Under the pieces are notes generated by a model. It was not told where the DNA came from. It was given only the letters and a program-made list of their open reading frames with translations, and did no database searches. Of a stretch of DNA of 64,000 bases, positions 10,449 through 19,793 are shown piece by piece (the first letter of the stretch is position 1; each line of letters begins with the position of its first letter). Source of the DNA: Arthrobacter sp. Hiyo4 (GTDB lineage: Bacteria > Actinomycetota > Actinomycetes > Actinomycetales > Micrococcaceae); assembly GCA_002370555.1 (NCBI GenBank), contig AP014718.1, forward strand, positions 2,480,001 to 2,544,000. Reading direction: 5' to 3'. A program made the position numbers and the translations under genes.

Positions 10449-11430
10449 TAGGAGGCGGCAAGGTCCGCGATCTCCGCGGCGCCGGCAACCAGCAGGAGCT
10501 CGGCCACTTCGATGCCGAGCAGCGTGGCACCAACCTCGGTGAGACCGTCGGTTGCCTTCTTTTCGCGCACAGTCTTGGTGCCGTCCACGGCGCACACCGC
10601 CGCCTCGAGGTACAGCATGCTGCCCTTGCGGTACGCGAAGGCACCCACGGGGGCGGCGCAGCCGGCCTCGAGGCGGGCCAGCACAGCGCGCTCGGCGGTC
10701 ACGGCGAGGCGGGTGTCCTCATCGTTGAGCGCGGCCAGGGCCTGCGCCAAAACACCCTGGGAGCCCTCAATGGAACCTGCCTTGCGCGGGGCGTCAGCCG
10801 TCCGGCATTCGATGGCCAGTGAACCCTGTCCGGGCGCCGGCAGCATCACATCCATCTCGAAAAATTCGCTGACGGCGTCCAGGCGGCCGATGCGTTCAAG
10901 GCCTGCGGCGGCCAGTACGACCGCGTCCAGGTCACCCGGTGCGCCGGGGCGTTTCCGGGCAGGCCGGGCACGCGTCCCAGGCGGGTATCCACGTTGCCGC
11001 GGATGTCCTGCACCTCCAGGTCAGGGCGGGCGGCACGCAGCTGGGCAGCTCGGCGCGGAGAGCCGGTGCCCACCTTGGCGCCCTGCGGCAGATCAGCCAG
11101 CTTAAGGCCGTCGCGGGCGCACAGGACATCCCGCACGTCCGCACGCTTGGGCGTTGCGGCGATGGTGAGGCCCAGCGCAGCGCCCGTGGGAAGGTCCTTG
11201 AGCGAGTGCACAGCGACATCACATGCGTCCTGCAGCAGGGCGTCGCGCAGAGCGGCGACAAACACGCCGGTGCCGCCCATCTGGGACAGGGACCCTGTCT
11301 TGACGTCGCCCTGGGTGGTGATGTGCACCAGCTCCACCGGGAAGCCTCCGACGGCGGCCAGCTGGTCCCCCGTCTGCTGGGTCTGCGTCAGGGCGAGCTT
11401 GCTGGCCCTGGTTCCGATCCGTACGGTCAC
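10448..11430 (-). CDS. hemC: Porphobilinogen deaminase (hydroxymethylbilane synthase)
   Basis: Polymerises four porphobilinogens on a dipyrromethane cofactor. Conserved features are [47 protein letters not shown] and the cofactor cysteine in [13 protein letters not shown]. The start is GTG at 11430, overlapping the cpfC stop. A single-base deletion near 10945 separates the N-terminal two domains from the C-terminal part ([20 protein letters not shown]). About 327 residues when repaired. It lies within the tightly coupled hemH-hemC-hemD-hemB run. Confidence 0.95.
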
Positions 11431-12691
11431 GGGGTTCCTTCTCCCCCGGCAGCGCCCGCAGATGCGGCCGGGTATGCGTCATGTCCGGTGCCTACGGTGG
11501 TGTCGGCTCCGGCGATGGTGGGCTTTTCGCCGCGGAAGTTCGCGCAGCATCCCGGCCGGCAGACGTCGTACCAGGGGCCCAGTCCGGTCACGGCGGGCCG
11601 GTCGCTGATGTTGTTGGCGAGCGTCCGTTCGGAGATGAGATCCACCAAACCGTTCACAAACTTCCGGTGAGTGCCGGGGGTAGGCACACGCGTGGCTGCC
11701 AGGCCGAGGTTGCGGCAGGTTTCCAGGGCTTCGGTGTCCAGGTCCCAGACAACTTCCATGTGGTCGCTGACAAAGCCCAGCGGGACGATGACGATGCCTT
11801 TTATGCCCTGGCCAGCCAGGTCGGTGATGGCGTCGTTGATGTCCGGTTCCAGCCAGGGCACGTGCGGTGCGCCCGAGCGGGATTGGTAGACGAGGGACCA
11901 TGGTGCGGTCAGGCCCGACTCGGCCTTAACGCGGCTGATAACTGCGGCGCCGGTGGCCAGGTGCTGGGCCACGTAGGCGGAACCTTCGTCGAACTCGCGC
12001 GGTTCGTCCGCGGACCGTCCGGCGGCCTCGGCATCCCGGGTGGGGATGGAGTGGGTGGCAAAAAGGATGTGCACGGGGGCGTCCGGTGTTCCCGCGGCCG
12101 CAAGCTGCGCCCGCACGTCCGCCAGCCCGGCTGCGGTGCCTTCAACGAAGGGCTCCACAAAGCCGGGGTGGTCGAAGTACTGGCGGACCTTGTCCACCTC
12201 AAGCCGGCCGTCCAGTCCTGTCTCCGTCAGGGCGATACCGATGTCCTCGCGGTACTGGCGGCAGCTGGAGTAACAGGAGTAGGCACTCGTGGTGACCATC
12301 AGCAGTCTGCGGTGGCCGGCGTCGTACGCGTCCTGCAGTGTCTGCGGAATGTAGGGGTCCAGTTGCGGTTGCCCCACAGCACGGGAAGCTCAATGCCGCG
12401 GGCGCTGAGCTCCGCTTCCAGGGCTGCCTTGAGCTCGCGGTTCTGCTGGTTGATGGGGCTGATGCCGCCGTTGGCCCGGTAGTGGTGGGAAACCTCTTCA
12501 AGCCGCTCGTCCGGGATGCCGCGGCCGCGGGTGACATTGCGCAGGAACGGGATGACATCGTCCTGGCCTTCGGGCCCGCCAAAAGAAGCCAGCAGGACGC
12601 CGTCATAGTTTTTGGGCGCCATCCGGCCGGCCTCGGTGACCGGGTTGATTCCGGTGAGCACGGCGCCCGCCGCAGGATCGGGCTGGGTCAT
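11427..12691 (-). CDS. cpfC: Coproporphyrin III ferrochelatase
   Basis: Inserts Fe(II) into coproporphyrin III in the coproporphyrin-dependent route (older name hemH). Features are [18 protein letters not shown] near the N-terminus, [14 protein letters not shown] with the metal-site histidine, [18 protein letters not shown], and [20 protein letters not shown]. The C-terminal [13 protein letters not shown] carries the clustered cysteines expected for the [2Fe-2S] cluster of actinobacterial ferrochelatases. A one-base deletion near 12360 splits the gene between GNRNW and [16 protein letters not shown]. The ATG at 12691 overlaps the chdC stop by 4 bp. Confidence 0.94.
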
Positions 12692-13387
12692 GAGAGAACC
12701 TCAGCGACCTCGGCTGCGGTGATGCGGCGGCCGGTGTAGAACGGGATTTCCTCCCGCACGTGGTTGCGGGCTTCGGTGGCGCGGAGGTGACGCATGAGGT
12801 CCACGAGGTCCACCAGTTCAGGGGCTTCCAGCCCCAGGATCCATTCCCAGTCGCCCAGGGCGAAGGAGGAAACCGTGTTGGAGATGACCTGCGGGAACTC
12901 CCGGCCCAGCATGCCGTGGTCGCGCAGCATCTTGCCGCGTTCTTCCTCGGGCAGGATATACCACTCATAGGAGCGAACGAACGGGTAGACGCAGAGCCAT
13001 TCGGCCGGGCCACACCACGTGAATAAGCGGGGTGTGGTTCTTGGCGAACTCGGCTTCCCGGTGTACGCCCATGGCGGACCAGACAATCTCGGTTCCGGCG
13101 AAAAGCGTGCTACGGCGGATGTCGCGGATGGCCTGCTGCAGCGCTTCGGGCTTCGGGCCGTGGAGCCACACCATGACGTCGGCGTCGGCGCGCATCGCGG
13201 AGACGTCGTAGCTGCCGCGGTGCGTCACGCCCGCCTCGGCCAGGCGGACCAGCAGGGCATCGAAATCGGCGGCAGCGTCAGCGCTGCGCACGAGCTCCTC
13301 GGACCGCTTGAAAACAGTCCAGAGAGTGAAGAACTGCTCGGCTGATTCTTCGGTTTTGGTGACAGATTCGGCAGAAGTGTGGCTCAT
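12688..13387 (-). CDS. chdC: Coproheme decarboxylase (HemQ)
   Basis: Chlorite-dismutase-fold enzyme that decarboxylates coproheme to heme b, the last step of the coproporphyrin pathway. Family segments are [50 protein letters not shown] and [14 protein letters not shown]. Two C deletions within about 25 bp (near 13015 and 13035) break the frame; restoring both gives [20 protein letters not shown], which fits the conserved active-site loop. About 233 residues. Genuine operon member: its TGA overlaps the cpfC ATG. A palindrome at 13432-13452 lies in its upstream region. Confidence 0.93.
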
Positions 13388-13431
13388 GGTTACCAGTTTG
13401 CCCCTTCCCTACCGCCAAGTCGAAACCAGTG

Positions 13432-13452
13432 ACTTCTACAAGACGTAGAAGT
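13432..13452 (-). promoter_or_regulatory. Palindrome upstream of chdC, candidate operator
   Basis: Perfect inverted repeat ACTTCTAC-AAGAC-GTAGAAGT, 8 bp arms around 5 bp, centred about 55 bp before the chdC ATG. A TTGAAC-like -35 overlaps its outer edge on the minus strand. The symmetry and spacing suit a dimeric repressor. It is not followed by a T tract in either direction, which argues against a terminator. No known regulator motif is recognised, so this is a candidate heme- or metal-responsive site by position only. Confidence 0.5.
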
Positions 13453-13507
13453 GTTCAATGTCACACGTTCGGTGCAGCGTGGGCTGTGAGCCGATCCGGC
13501 ACCGAGG

Positions 13508-14255
13508 TCAGACCTGGCGGATCCGGGCAAAAAGGAGACCAGCGGCTCCGGCGGACCCCACCAGTCCCACACCTAGCCAGACCTTCGCGGGTTCGGCGGC
13601 CGCGGCGGCCTCTCTTGCGGACGCCATGTTCTCCTGGCTGGCAGGCGCGTTCCCGTGGCGTCCCGGTCCCGAAACCGGCGTGGCGTTGGTGCTGTGAGTG
13701 TCCGTGGGCTGGTCCGCAGCAGGATCGGCTTCCTGCGTCACGTCGGCGGGGCACCGGGCTGACCGTTCGGCTGCGTGCCTGCCGCTGAACCTGCGGCATC
13801 CGGGGACGTGCTAAGCGGCGCCGGAGCGGTCGACGGCGGGACGGCACCTTGCGGAGCCGTCCCCTGCGGCGTAGTGCCCTGCGGCGCTGGGCTGGCAGAC
13901 GTCGACGGAGCGGACGACGTCGGCGCAGTTGACGTGGGGGCCGTGGACGTGGGGCCGGAGACGGTGTGACCGTCGGAGTGGAAGAGCCTGAAGGCGCGGG
14001 AGTCGGTACGGGTGAGGCCGTGGTCTGTCCGCCGGAACCGCCCAGGAGGCCATTCAGCAGTCCGCTGACGCCGTCGCCGTCGGCTGCAACCTCGGCGGAC
14101 GCTGTTGGTTCGGCGCTGCCATCAGCCGCCTGGGATGCCGGCACTCCGGCGGACAGGACCAGTACCGCTCCGACGGCAGCCGCTGCAGCGCCACGCCGGA
14201 GTCCCCCATGGATACTGGTCCGGGAAAGGGAAAATTCGGACCTGTAAATAACCAT
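13508..14255 (-). CDS. Mucin-like membrane-anchored surface protein, unknown function
   Basis: Not a recognised family. A signal peptide (GAAAAAVGAVLVLSAGVPASQA) is followed by a long Pro/Thr/Ser/Ala-rich stretch with imperfect repeats of APTST and PQGT, and a C-terminal membrane segment VWLGVGLVGSAGAAGLLFA ending in Arg-Ile-Arg. This layout suggests an extended extracellular stalk anchored by its C-terminus; there is no LPxTG. Two or more one-base deletions split the gene; the one near 13741 (CCGCCGACG for CCGCCCGACG) is clear. The start may instead be ATG 14276. It lies between cgoX and chdC in the heme cluster, same strand, with no evident catalytic domain. Confidence 0.65.
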
Positions 14256-14355
14256 AGTTATCGACCCTAGCCACATGAGGGGGTGGATTGAAAACCGGAA
14301 ACTGCACCCGGAGTGGTCCTTTCAAGGCCCATATTCCACTGAACAGGAGCGATGG

Positions 14356-15791
14356 TCAGCTGAGCAGGCAGCGAATTTCTTTTCGGGTATCGGCCACCAC
14401 GGCGGCGAGTCCGTTGCCGGCCACCCATCCGCCCACAATGCCGAGGCCGGCCTCTGCCGCGCAGAGCTTCCTGACCTCGGCCACCCGGGCCTTGTGTCCT
14501 ACGGCCGCGAACGGCAGGGCCCCCTGCCACCTGACAACATCCCAACCGACGACGTCGGACCCCTGCACCGGGACGTCCAGCAGGGCCGAAGCGTCATGCA
14601 GGGCAGCAGCCAGGAGTTCGCTGTCGCTGGCAGGGCGGTTACACCGGCTTCTTGGGTCGCGGTTTCCGAAGCTTCCAGACGGCCGTAGGAGAGCCGCAGC
14701 ACGTGCGTCCCGGCCCCGCCGCAGCCGCCAGCCAATCCCACTTCGCGGTGGCATGCGTGAGGGCTTTTGCCTGGATACCCGGCGTCTGGGGGCCACCAGT
14801 ATCCCGGTGCCCCGCGGCCTGCGGTCAAGTTCGGGCAGGTCCACCACCACGGTGACGAGCCGGACATCCGGACCGCTTTCGGGCTGCTGCCGGCCAGGGC
14901 GGGTACGGCCGCCTGAAGCAGCCCACGGCTGCCGGGCCGGGCAGCGCCACCACCAGCAGGCCGCCGTCGTACGCTGCGTCACCGGCGGTGACGCGCCACC
15001 CGTCCGGGGTCCGTTCGACGGCGTCCGCGGCTGTTCCACTCATCAAGGTGACACCGCGGCCGCGGAGATCGCTGAGGAGGGCCGAAACCAGGGTGTGCAT
15101 CCCGCCGTCGAGGCCGGCGACGGCGGAACCCGCCTTCGCGACGGACGGCTGGGCGGAGCCGCGCCGCTGGGCGGCCACCGCGGCCGCGAGGGAACCGTGC
15201 TCTCGGATTCCGGCCCGGAGGCCGGGGCCACCATGTCCACGTCCAGGAGTCCGGGGTCCGCGGAGTGCACGCCGCCCACCACAGGGGCCACGAGGCGCTC
15301 CAACACGCGGCGGCCATCCGGGCCCGCACCAGCGCGGCGACGCTCGTGACGTCCGCCGACGCACCGAGTGAGGCTGGCAGGTACTTATCAAAGGACGCCC
15401 GCAGGGAGCCGACAAATCCCAACGACCGCCTGACTTCCGGGTCCCAGGGGTTGGCGGGAATGCCCAGGACTCCGGTCCTGGGCAGTTCGCGCGGGCCGTT
15501 AGGAAGCTGCACCCAGGCACCGCCCGGGCGGGGCGCCACAACCCTGCTACCGAGTCCAAGTTCATCCGCAAGGTCAGCCACGGCGGGGGAGCGTGTGGCG
15601 AAGGACTCTGCTCCGCTGTCCAGGGTGAGCCCGGCCACCACGTGGCTGCCCACGCAGCCGCCCCAGGATGCTGTGGCTTCCAGTACGGTGACGGCGCGTC
15701 CGTCAGCTGCCAGCTCGCGTGCGGCCAGCAGACCGGAGATGCCGCCGCCCAGGACGACGGCGGTCTGGGCCGGTGTCACGGAACTGCCCAC
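14356..15791 (-). CDS. cgoX: Coproporphyrinogen III oxidase (CgoX/HemY)
   Basis: FAD enzyme oxidising coproporphyrinogen III to coproporphyrin III. The N-terminus VVLGGGISGLLAARELAA plus VTVLEATASWGGCVGS is the dinucleotide-binding fold. Further conserved parts are APVVGGVHSADP, DGGMHTLVSALLSDL, and the C-terminal RWQGALPFAAVGH with GLGIVGGWVAGNGLAAVV. At least four one-base deletions scatter it over three frames (breaks near 15300, 15210, 14900 and 14640), making this the most damaged gene in the window. The start is GTG at 15791, 4 bp after the hemE stop. Membership of the coproporphyrin route rather than the protoporphyrin route follows from the neighbouring chdC. Confidence 0.9.
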
Positions 15792-15795
15792 GGTC

Positions 15796-16914
15796 CTACT
15801 CCGGGGAAATGGAGTGGATGAGTTCTACAACGCGGGTCAGGACCGTGGGGTCGGTTTCCGGCGGCACCCCGTGTCCAAGGTTGAGTACGTGGCCGGGCGC
15901 TGAAGCGCCGGCCGCAATGACCGCACGGACATGGGCTTCAAGAACGTCCCAGGGCGCGGACAGCAGCGCGGGGTCGATGTTGCCCTGCAGGGGCACGGTT
16001 CCGCCCAGGCGCCGGTTGGCCTCATCCAGCGGCAGGCGGTAATCCACGCCCACCACGTCCACACCGACGTCGCGCATGGCAACAAGCAGTTCGGAGGTTC
16101 CGGTACCAAAGTGAATCAGCGGCGCGCCGAGGTGGCGGACATGGTCCAGCGCCCGGGCCGAGGCCGGTGCCACGAACTTGGTGTAGTCGGCCAGGCCCAG
16201 CGACCCCGCCCAGGAATCGAACAGCTGCCCTGCGGAGGCGCCGGCTTCCAGCTGGGCGCGGAGGAACATCCCCGAGGCGTCAGCGGCCCAGTTGGCCAGC
16301 GCCGTCCAGGTTTCCGGGTCCGCGTGCATCATGGTGCGCGGGCCCAGGTGGTCACGGGAGGGTTTGCCCTCCACCATGTAGGCGGCGAGAGTGAACGGGG
16401 CACCGGCAAAGCCGATCAGCGGGGTTTTGCCCAGCTCGGCGACGGTCAGCCGCACGGCTTCGCGGATCGGTTCCAGCGCTTCCCGTGTCAGCTGGGGCAG
16501 GGCGGCAACGTCTGCAGCCGTGCGCACCGGTTTGTCCAGCACGGGGCCCACGCCCGGAACAATGTCCACGCCGACGCCGGCGAGCTTGAGCGGAATGACG
16601 ATGTCGGAGAAGAAGATGGCAGCGTCCACGTCATGGCGTCGGACGGGCTGCAGCGTGATTTCGGCCGCGAGCTCGGGCCGCAGGCAGGAATCCAGCATGG
16701 CCACGCCTTCGCGCACCTTCAGGTATTCCGGCAGGGAGCGCCCGGCCTGCCGCATGAACCACACCGGCCGCCGCGACGGCTTGCCGCCACGGTAAGCGGT
16801 GATGAGCGGCGAATCTGCGGTTCGGCCGTCCATCAGCGGATGGCCGGCAGCGAGAGCCCTGTTATCAGACGGGACACTGGACACGGCATTGGACACGGCG
16901 GAGCTGGAAGTCAT
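15796..16914 (-). CDS. hemE: Uroporphyrinogen decarboxylase
   Basis: Decarboxylates uroporphyrinogen III to coproporphyrinogen III. Uninterrupted. Signature PVWFMRQAGRSLPEY near residue 50, the substrate loop AIFFSDIVIPLKLAGVGVDI, GFAGAPFTLAAYMVEG, and GNIDPALLSAP. I chose the ATG at 16914 (MTSSSAVSN) over 16965, since the 17 extra residues do not resemble the family. Divergent from hemA across a 156 bp region and leading the cgoX to hemL run. Confidence 0.95.
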   Translation of the reverse strand: MTSSSAVSNAVSSVPSDNRALAAGHPLMDGRTADSPLITAYRGGKPSRRPVWFMRQAGRSLPEYLKVREGVAMLDSCLRPELAAEITLQPVRRHDVDAAIFFSDIVIPLKLAGVGVDIVPGVGPVLDKPVRTAADVAALPQLTREALEPIREAVRLTVAELGKTPLIGFAGAPFTLAAYMVEGKPSRDHLGPRTMMHADPETWTALANWAADASGMFLRAQLEAGASAGQLFDSWAGSLGLADYTKFVAPASARALDHVRHLGAPLIHFGTGTSELLVAMRDVGVDVVGVDYRLPLDEANRRLGGTVPLQGNIDPALLSAPWDVLEAHVRAVIAAGASAPGHVLNLGHGVPPETDPTVLTRVVELIHSISPE

Positions 16915-17030
16915 GCCTTTGATTGTGCCCAAAATCGGCCCTAAAAGATAACGACAGCCTGTCACGGGAGCCGTCCGGCCGCGCCGTGGCAGGAACCGCG
17001 GTCCTCCACCGCCCGCGACTGTTTGCCGGG

Positions 17031-17061
17031 TTGTTCTACCGGGCTACGAAAAAGCTATGAT
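17031..17061 (+). promoter_or_regulatory. hemA promoter
   Basis: TATGAT at 17056-17061 is a near-perfect -10, with a weak TTGTTC -35 at 17031-17036 (19 bp spacer). The predicted transcript start is only a few bases before the GTG at 17071, with no Shine-Dalgarno between, so hemA is probably leaderless or nearly so. Confidence 0.55.
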
Positions 17062-17070
17062 TGGTCTGCT

Positions 17071-18382
17071 GTGGTTCTTTTTTCATTGGTGGCTACACAC
17101 GCCGACATCGACCTTGAGACCGTTGCTCAACTGAGCAACGGAGCCTCCGGTATCGCAACATCCGCACTCTCCGGATCGCCGGCAGTGACGGGTGCGATTG
17201 TGCTTGCCACCTGCAACCGCTACGAAATCTACGGCGAAGCGCCCCACGCTGACGATGTTGAGGCTGCCCGGGCGGCCCTCGTGTCCGAGATCAGCGGCCT
17301 CAGCGGACTCAACGAACAGCTCGTGTCCCGCTCGTTCAGCACACGCACCGGCCCCGAAGTCAGCCAGCACCTTTTCGCCGTCAGCGCCGGACTGGACTCC
17401 GCCGTGGTGGGTGAACGTGAAATCGCCGGCCAGGTCCGCCGGGCACTCATCACTGCCCAGCACGAGGGCACGGCCAGCTCCGGCCTGGTCCGTCTCTTCC
17501 AAGCCGCCTCCAAGACGGCCAAGGACGTCGGAGCGCAGACCGCCCTCGGTTCCCGGGCCTGTCCATCGTTTCAGTGGCACTGGATCTGGCCACCGATCTT
17601 TCCGAAAGCCCCGACTGGTCAGCGAAGAAGGTGGTGGTGTTCGGCACAGGCGCCTATGCCGGCGCCACGATGGCGCTGCTCCGTGAACGGGGCTGTACCG
17701 ACATTTCCGTGTTCTCCTCGTCGGGACGCGCCGAAGCGTTCGTCGCCACACGCGGCGGAACAGCGCTGGACAGCGAATCCCTGCCGGTAGCCGTAGCTGC
17801 CTCCGACGTTATGATCGGCTGCAGCGGCTCCGACACCCGGGTCGAGGCTGGCGAACTTGCCGAGATCCGCGCGGATTCTCCCCAGCCGCTGATCGCGATC
17901 GACCTCGCCCTCACCCATGACTTTGACCCCGAAGTCGGCCAGCTCGACGGCGTTGAGCTGCTCACGCTGGAATCCGTGCGTTTGGCGGCGCCCCAGGAAC
18001 AGGCCGAGTCCCTCACCCAGGCCAGCGGCATTGTGTCCGACGCGGCCCAGGCCTTCGAACAGGAACGGGAAGCCCGCTCGGTGGATTCCGCCATCGTGGC
18101 GCTCCGCCGGCACACCATGAACGTCCTGGATGCGGAAATGGAACGCGTCCGTGCCCGCCACGGCTGCACCGCCGCCGCGGAGGAAGTGGAGTTCGCCCTC
18201 CGCCGGATGGTCAAGCAGCTGCTGCACGTGCCCACTGTCCGTGCCCGTGAGCTCGCCGCCAACGGCCAACAGGACGACTACGTGTCCGCGCTCGAAACCC
18301 TTTACGGCATCACCGTGGAGCAGCCGGCCACCGCAGCGCAGGCGGAGTGCCCGTGGACCACCGGGGCCTCGAAACCGCCTGA
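17071..18382 (+). CDS. hemA: Glutamyl-tRNA reductase
   Basis: NADPH-dependent reduction of glutamyl-tRNA to glutamate-1-semialdehyde, first step of the C5 pathway. The nucleophile cysteine is in [16 protein letters not shown], followed by [18 protein letters not shown], the NADPH-binding [17 protein letters not shown], and the dimerisation helices ([19 protein letters not shown]). I chose the GTG at 17071, giving [17 protein letters not shown]. One G is missing near 17560 ([16 protein letters not shown] when repaired) and one C near 18350; the repaired end is [12 protein letters not shown] with TGA at 18380-18382. It diverges from the rest of the heme genes. Confidence 0.93.
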
Positions 18383-18392
18383 CCCGCCCCGG

Positions 18393-18500
18393 CGACGCTC
18401 TCTCACCTTTAGGGCTTTCTTCACGACGCTCTCTCGCTCTCTTCAAGAAAGTGAGAGAGCGTCGTTGAAATAGGGCCAAAAGTGAGAGAGCGTCGTTGAA
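18393..18500. repeat. Four-unit inverted repeat between hemA and moeZ
   Basis: Two copies of GTGAGAGAGCGTCGTTGAA lie on the plus strand (18451-18469 and 18482-18500). Two matching inverted units lie at 18393-18406 and about 18420-18435. The two pairs are themselves inverted copies of one another, including the AGGGC-containing spacers. The block fills the gap between the convergent hemA and moeZ stops. It could act as a bidirectional terminator or be a REP/MITE-like dispersed element. No protein is encoded. Confidence 0.85.
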
Positions 18501-18510
18501 GGGCAACCGG

Positions 18511-19709
18511 TTAGTAGACCGGCTTCTGCGGCTCCACGTCGCGCACCCAGGCCAGGATGCCGCCGTCGAGGTGGCTGACCCGCTGGTAGCCTGCCTTCCG
18601 CGCAGCCTCCAGCACGTTCGCTGACCGGGTGCCGGCCTTGCAGTGGAACACAATGTCCTTGTCCTGCGGGAGTTCCGCCCACGCCTCCCCCGCGAGGATC
18701 CTGCCCTGCGGGATGAGCACCGAGCCGTCGATACTCACGATGTCGTGTTCGCCGGTTTCCCTGACGTCCACCAGCTCGAAGTCCTTCAGGCCTGCCTTCC
18801 GGGACGCCAGCATGGTGGCCAGCTGGGTAGCCGTCACGGTGTGCTCCGTGTCGGCGGAGACGGCCGGAGTGATGCCGCAGAAGGCTTCGTAGTCCGTCAA
18901 CTCCGTAATGGGTTCCGCCGCAGGGTCCTTGGACACCCGGATATCGCGCCAGCTGCCGCCCAGCGCATCAAACAGTGCCACCCGGCCCAGGAGTGAACGC
19001 CCGACGCCGGTGATCAGCTTGACTGCCTCGGTCACCATGAGTGATCCCACAGCAGCGCAGAGCATGCCGAAGACGCCGCCCTCGCCGCAGGATGGCACGG
19101 ACCCAGCCGGCGGGGCCTCGGGATAGAGGTCCCGGTAGGTGGGTCCGTGCTTTTCCCAGAAGACGCTGACCTGGCCGTCGAAGCGGAAGATCGATCCCCA
19201 CACGTAGGGCTTGCCCAGGATGGCTGCGGCATCGTTGACCAGGTAGCGGGTGGCGAAGTTGTCCGCCCCGTCAAGGATCAGGTCGTAGTCAGCGAACAGC
19301 TCCAGCGCGTTGGAGGCATCCAGCCTGACGTTGTGCAGCCGGACCTCCACCAGCGGGTTCAGTGCCGCGACGGCGTCCCGCGCGGATTCGATCTTGGGCC
19401 GTCCTACGTCGGCGACGCCGTGGATCACCTGGCGTTGCAGGTTGCTGAGGTCAACGTCGTCGTCGTCGATGATTCCCAGGGTTCCCACACCCGCCGCAGC
19501 CAGGTAGAGCAGTGCCGGCGAACCCAGTCCCCCGGCTCCGATAACAAGCACCTTGGCGTTCTTCAGCCGCCGCTGCCCCACCGCTCCGATTTCGGGAATG
19601 ATGAGGTGCCGCGAGTAACGTTCCACCTCGGCCGGCGTCAGGTCACCGGCGGCTCCACGAGCGGTTTAAGCGAGACAGAGGAATCATTTGCGGTCAAAGT
19701 CGAAGCCAT
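18511..19709 (-). CDS. moeZ: MoeZ-type adenylyltransferase/sulfurtransferase
   Basis: E1-like ThiF/MoeB domain fused to a rhodanese domain; it activates sulfur-carrier C-termini (MoaD, ThiS, CysO) and transfers sulfur. The ATP-binding GAGGLGSPALLYLAAAGVG and IIDDDDVDLSNLQRQ lie near the N-terminus, followed by GSVPSCGEGGVFGMLCA. The rhodanese loop is HCKAGTRSANV with the catalytic cysteine. One C is missing near 19655 (GAGCCGCCGG for GAGCCCGCCGG), which moves the true start from 19626 to an ATG at 19709 (MASTLTANDSSVSLKPLVEP, then AGDLTPAEVERYSRHL). It lies close to the thiamine block, so ThiS may be one of its partners. Confidence 0.9.
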
Positions 19710-19793
19710 ACTTCAATGTATGCCCCGAGATGCCGCCCGGTCATATTACCGCGCAGTATTGTGTAGGTAACGGCAAGCGAAAGTAGGGCAACT

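Noticed and set aside
8611..10644. 677-residue HemD-HemB fusion protein
   Set aside because: The upstream half is mostly out-of-frame hemC and hemD sequence joined by the deletions; hemB has its own ATG and Shine-Dalgarno at 9591.
11481..12482. Long plus-strand open frames over the heme genes (5930-7201, 9034-9960, 11481-12482, 15931-16944)
   Set aside because: All are mirror frames of hemL, hemB, cpfC and hemE and have no family resemblance.
14356..15791. True pseudogene status for cgoX and other multiply broken genes
   Set aside because: Every break is a one-base G/C loss, no premature stop remains after repair, and the genes are needed for a pathway whose other members are intact or broken in the same way.
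18393..18500. CRISPR array
   Set aside because: Only four short units in opposite orientations with short related spacers and no cas genes; inverted arrangement is not CRISPR-like.
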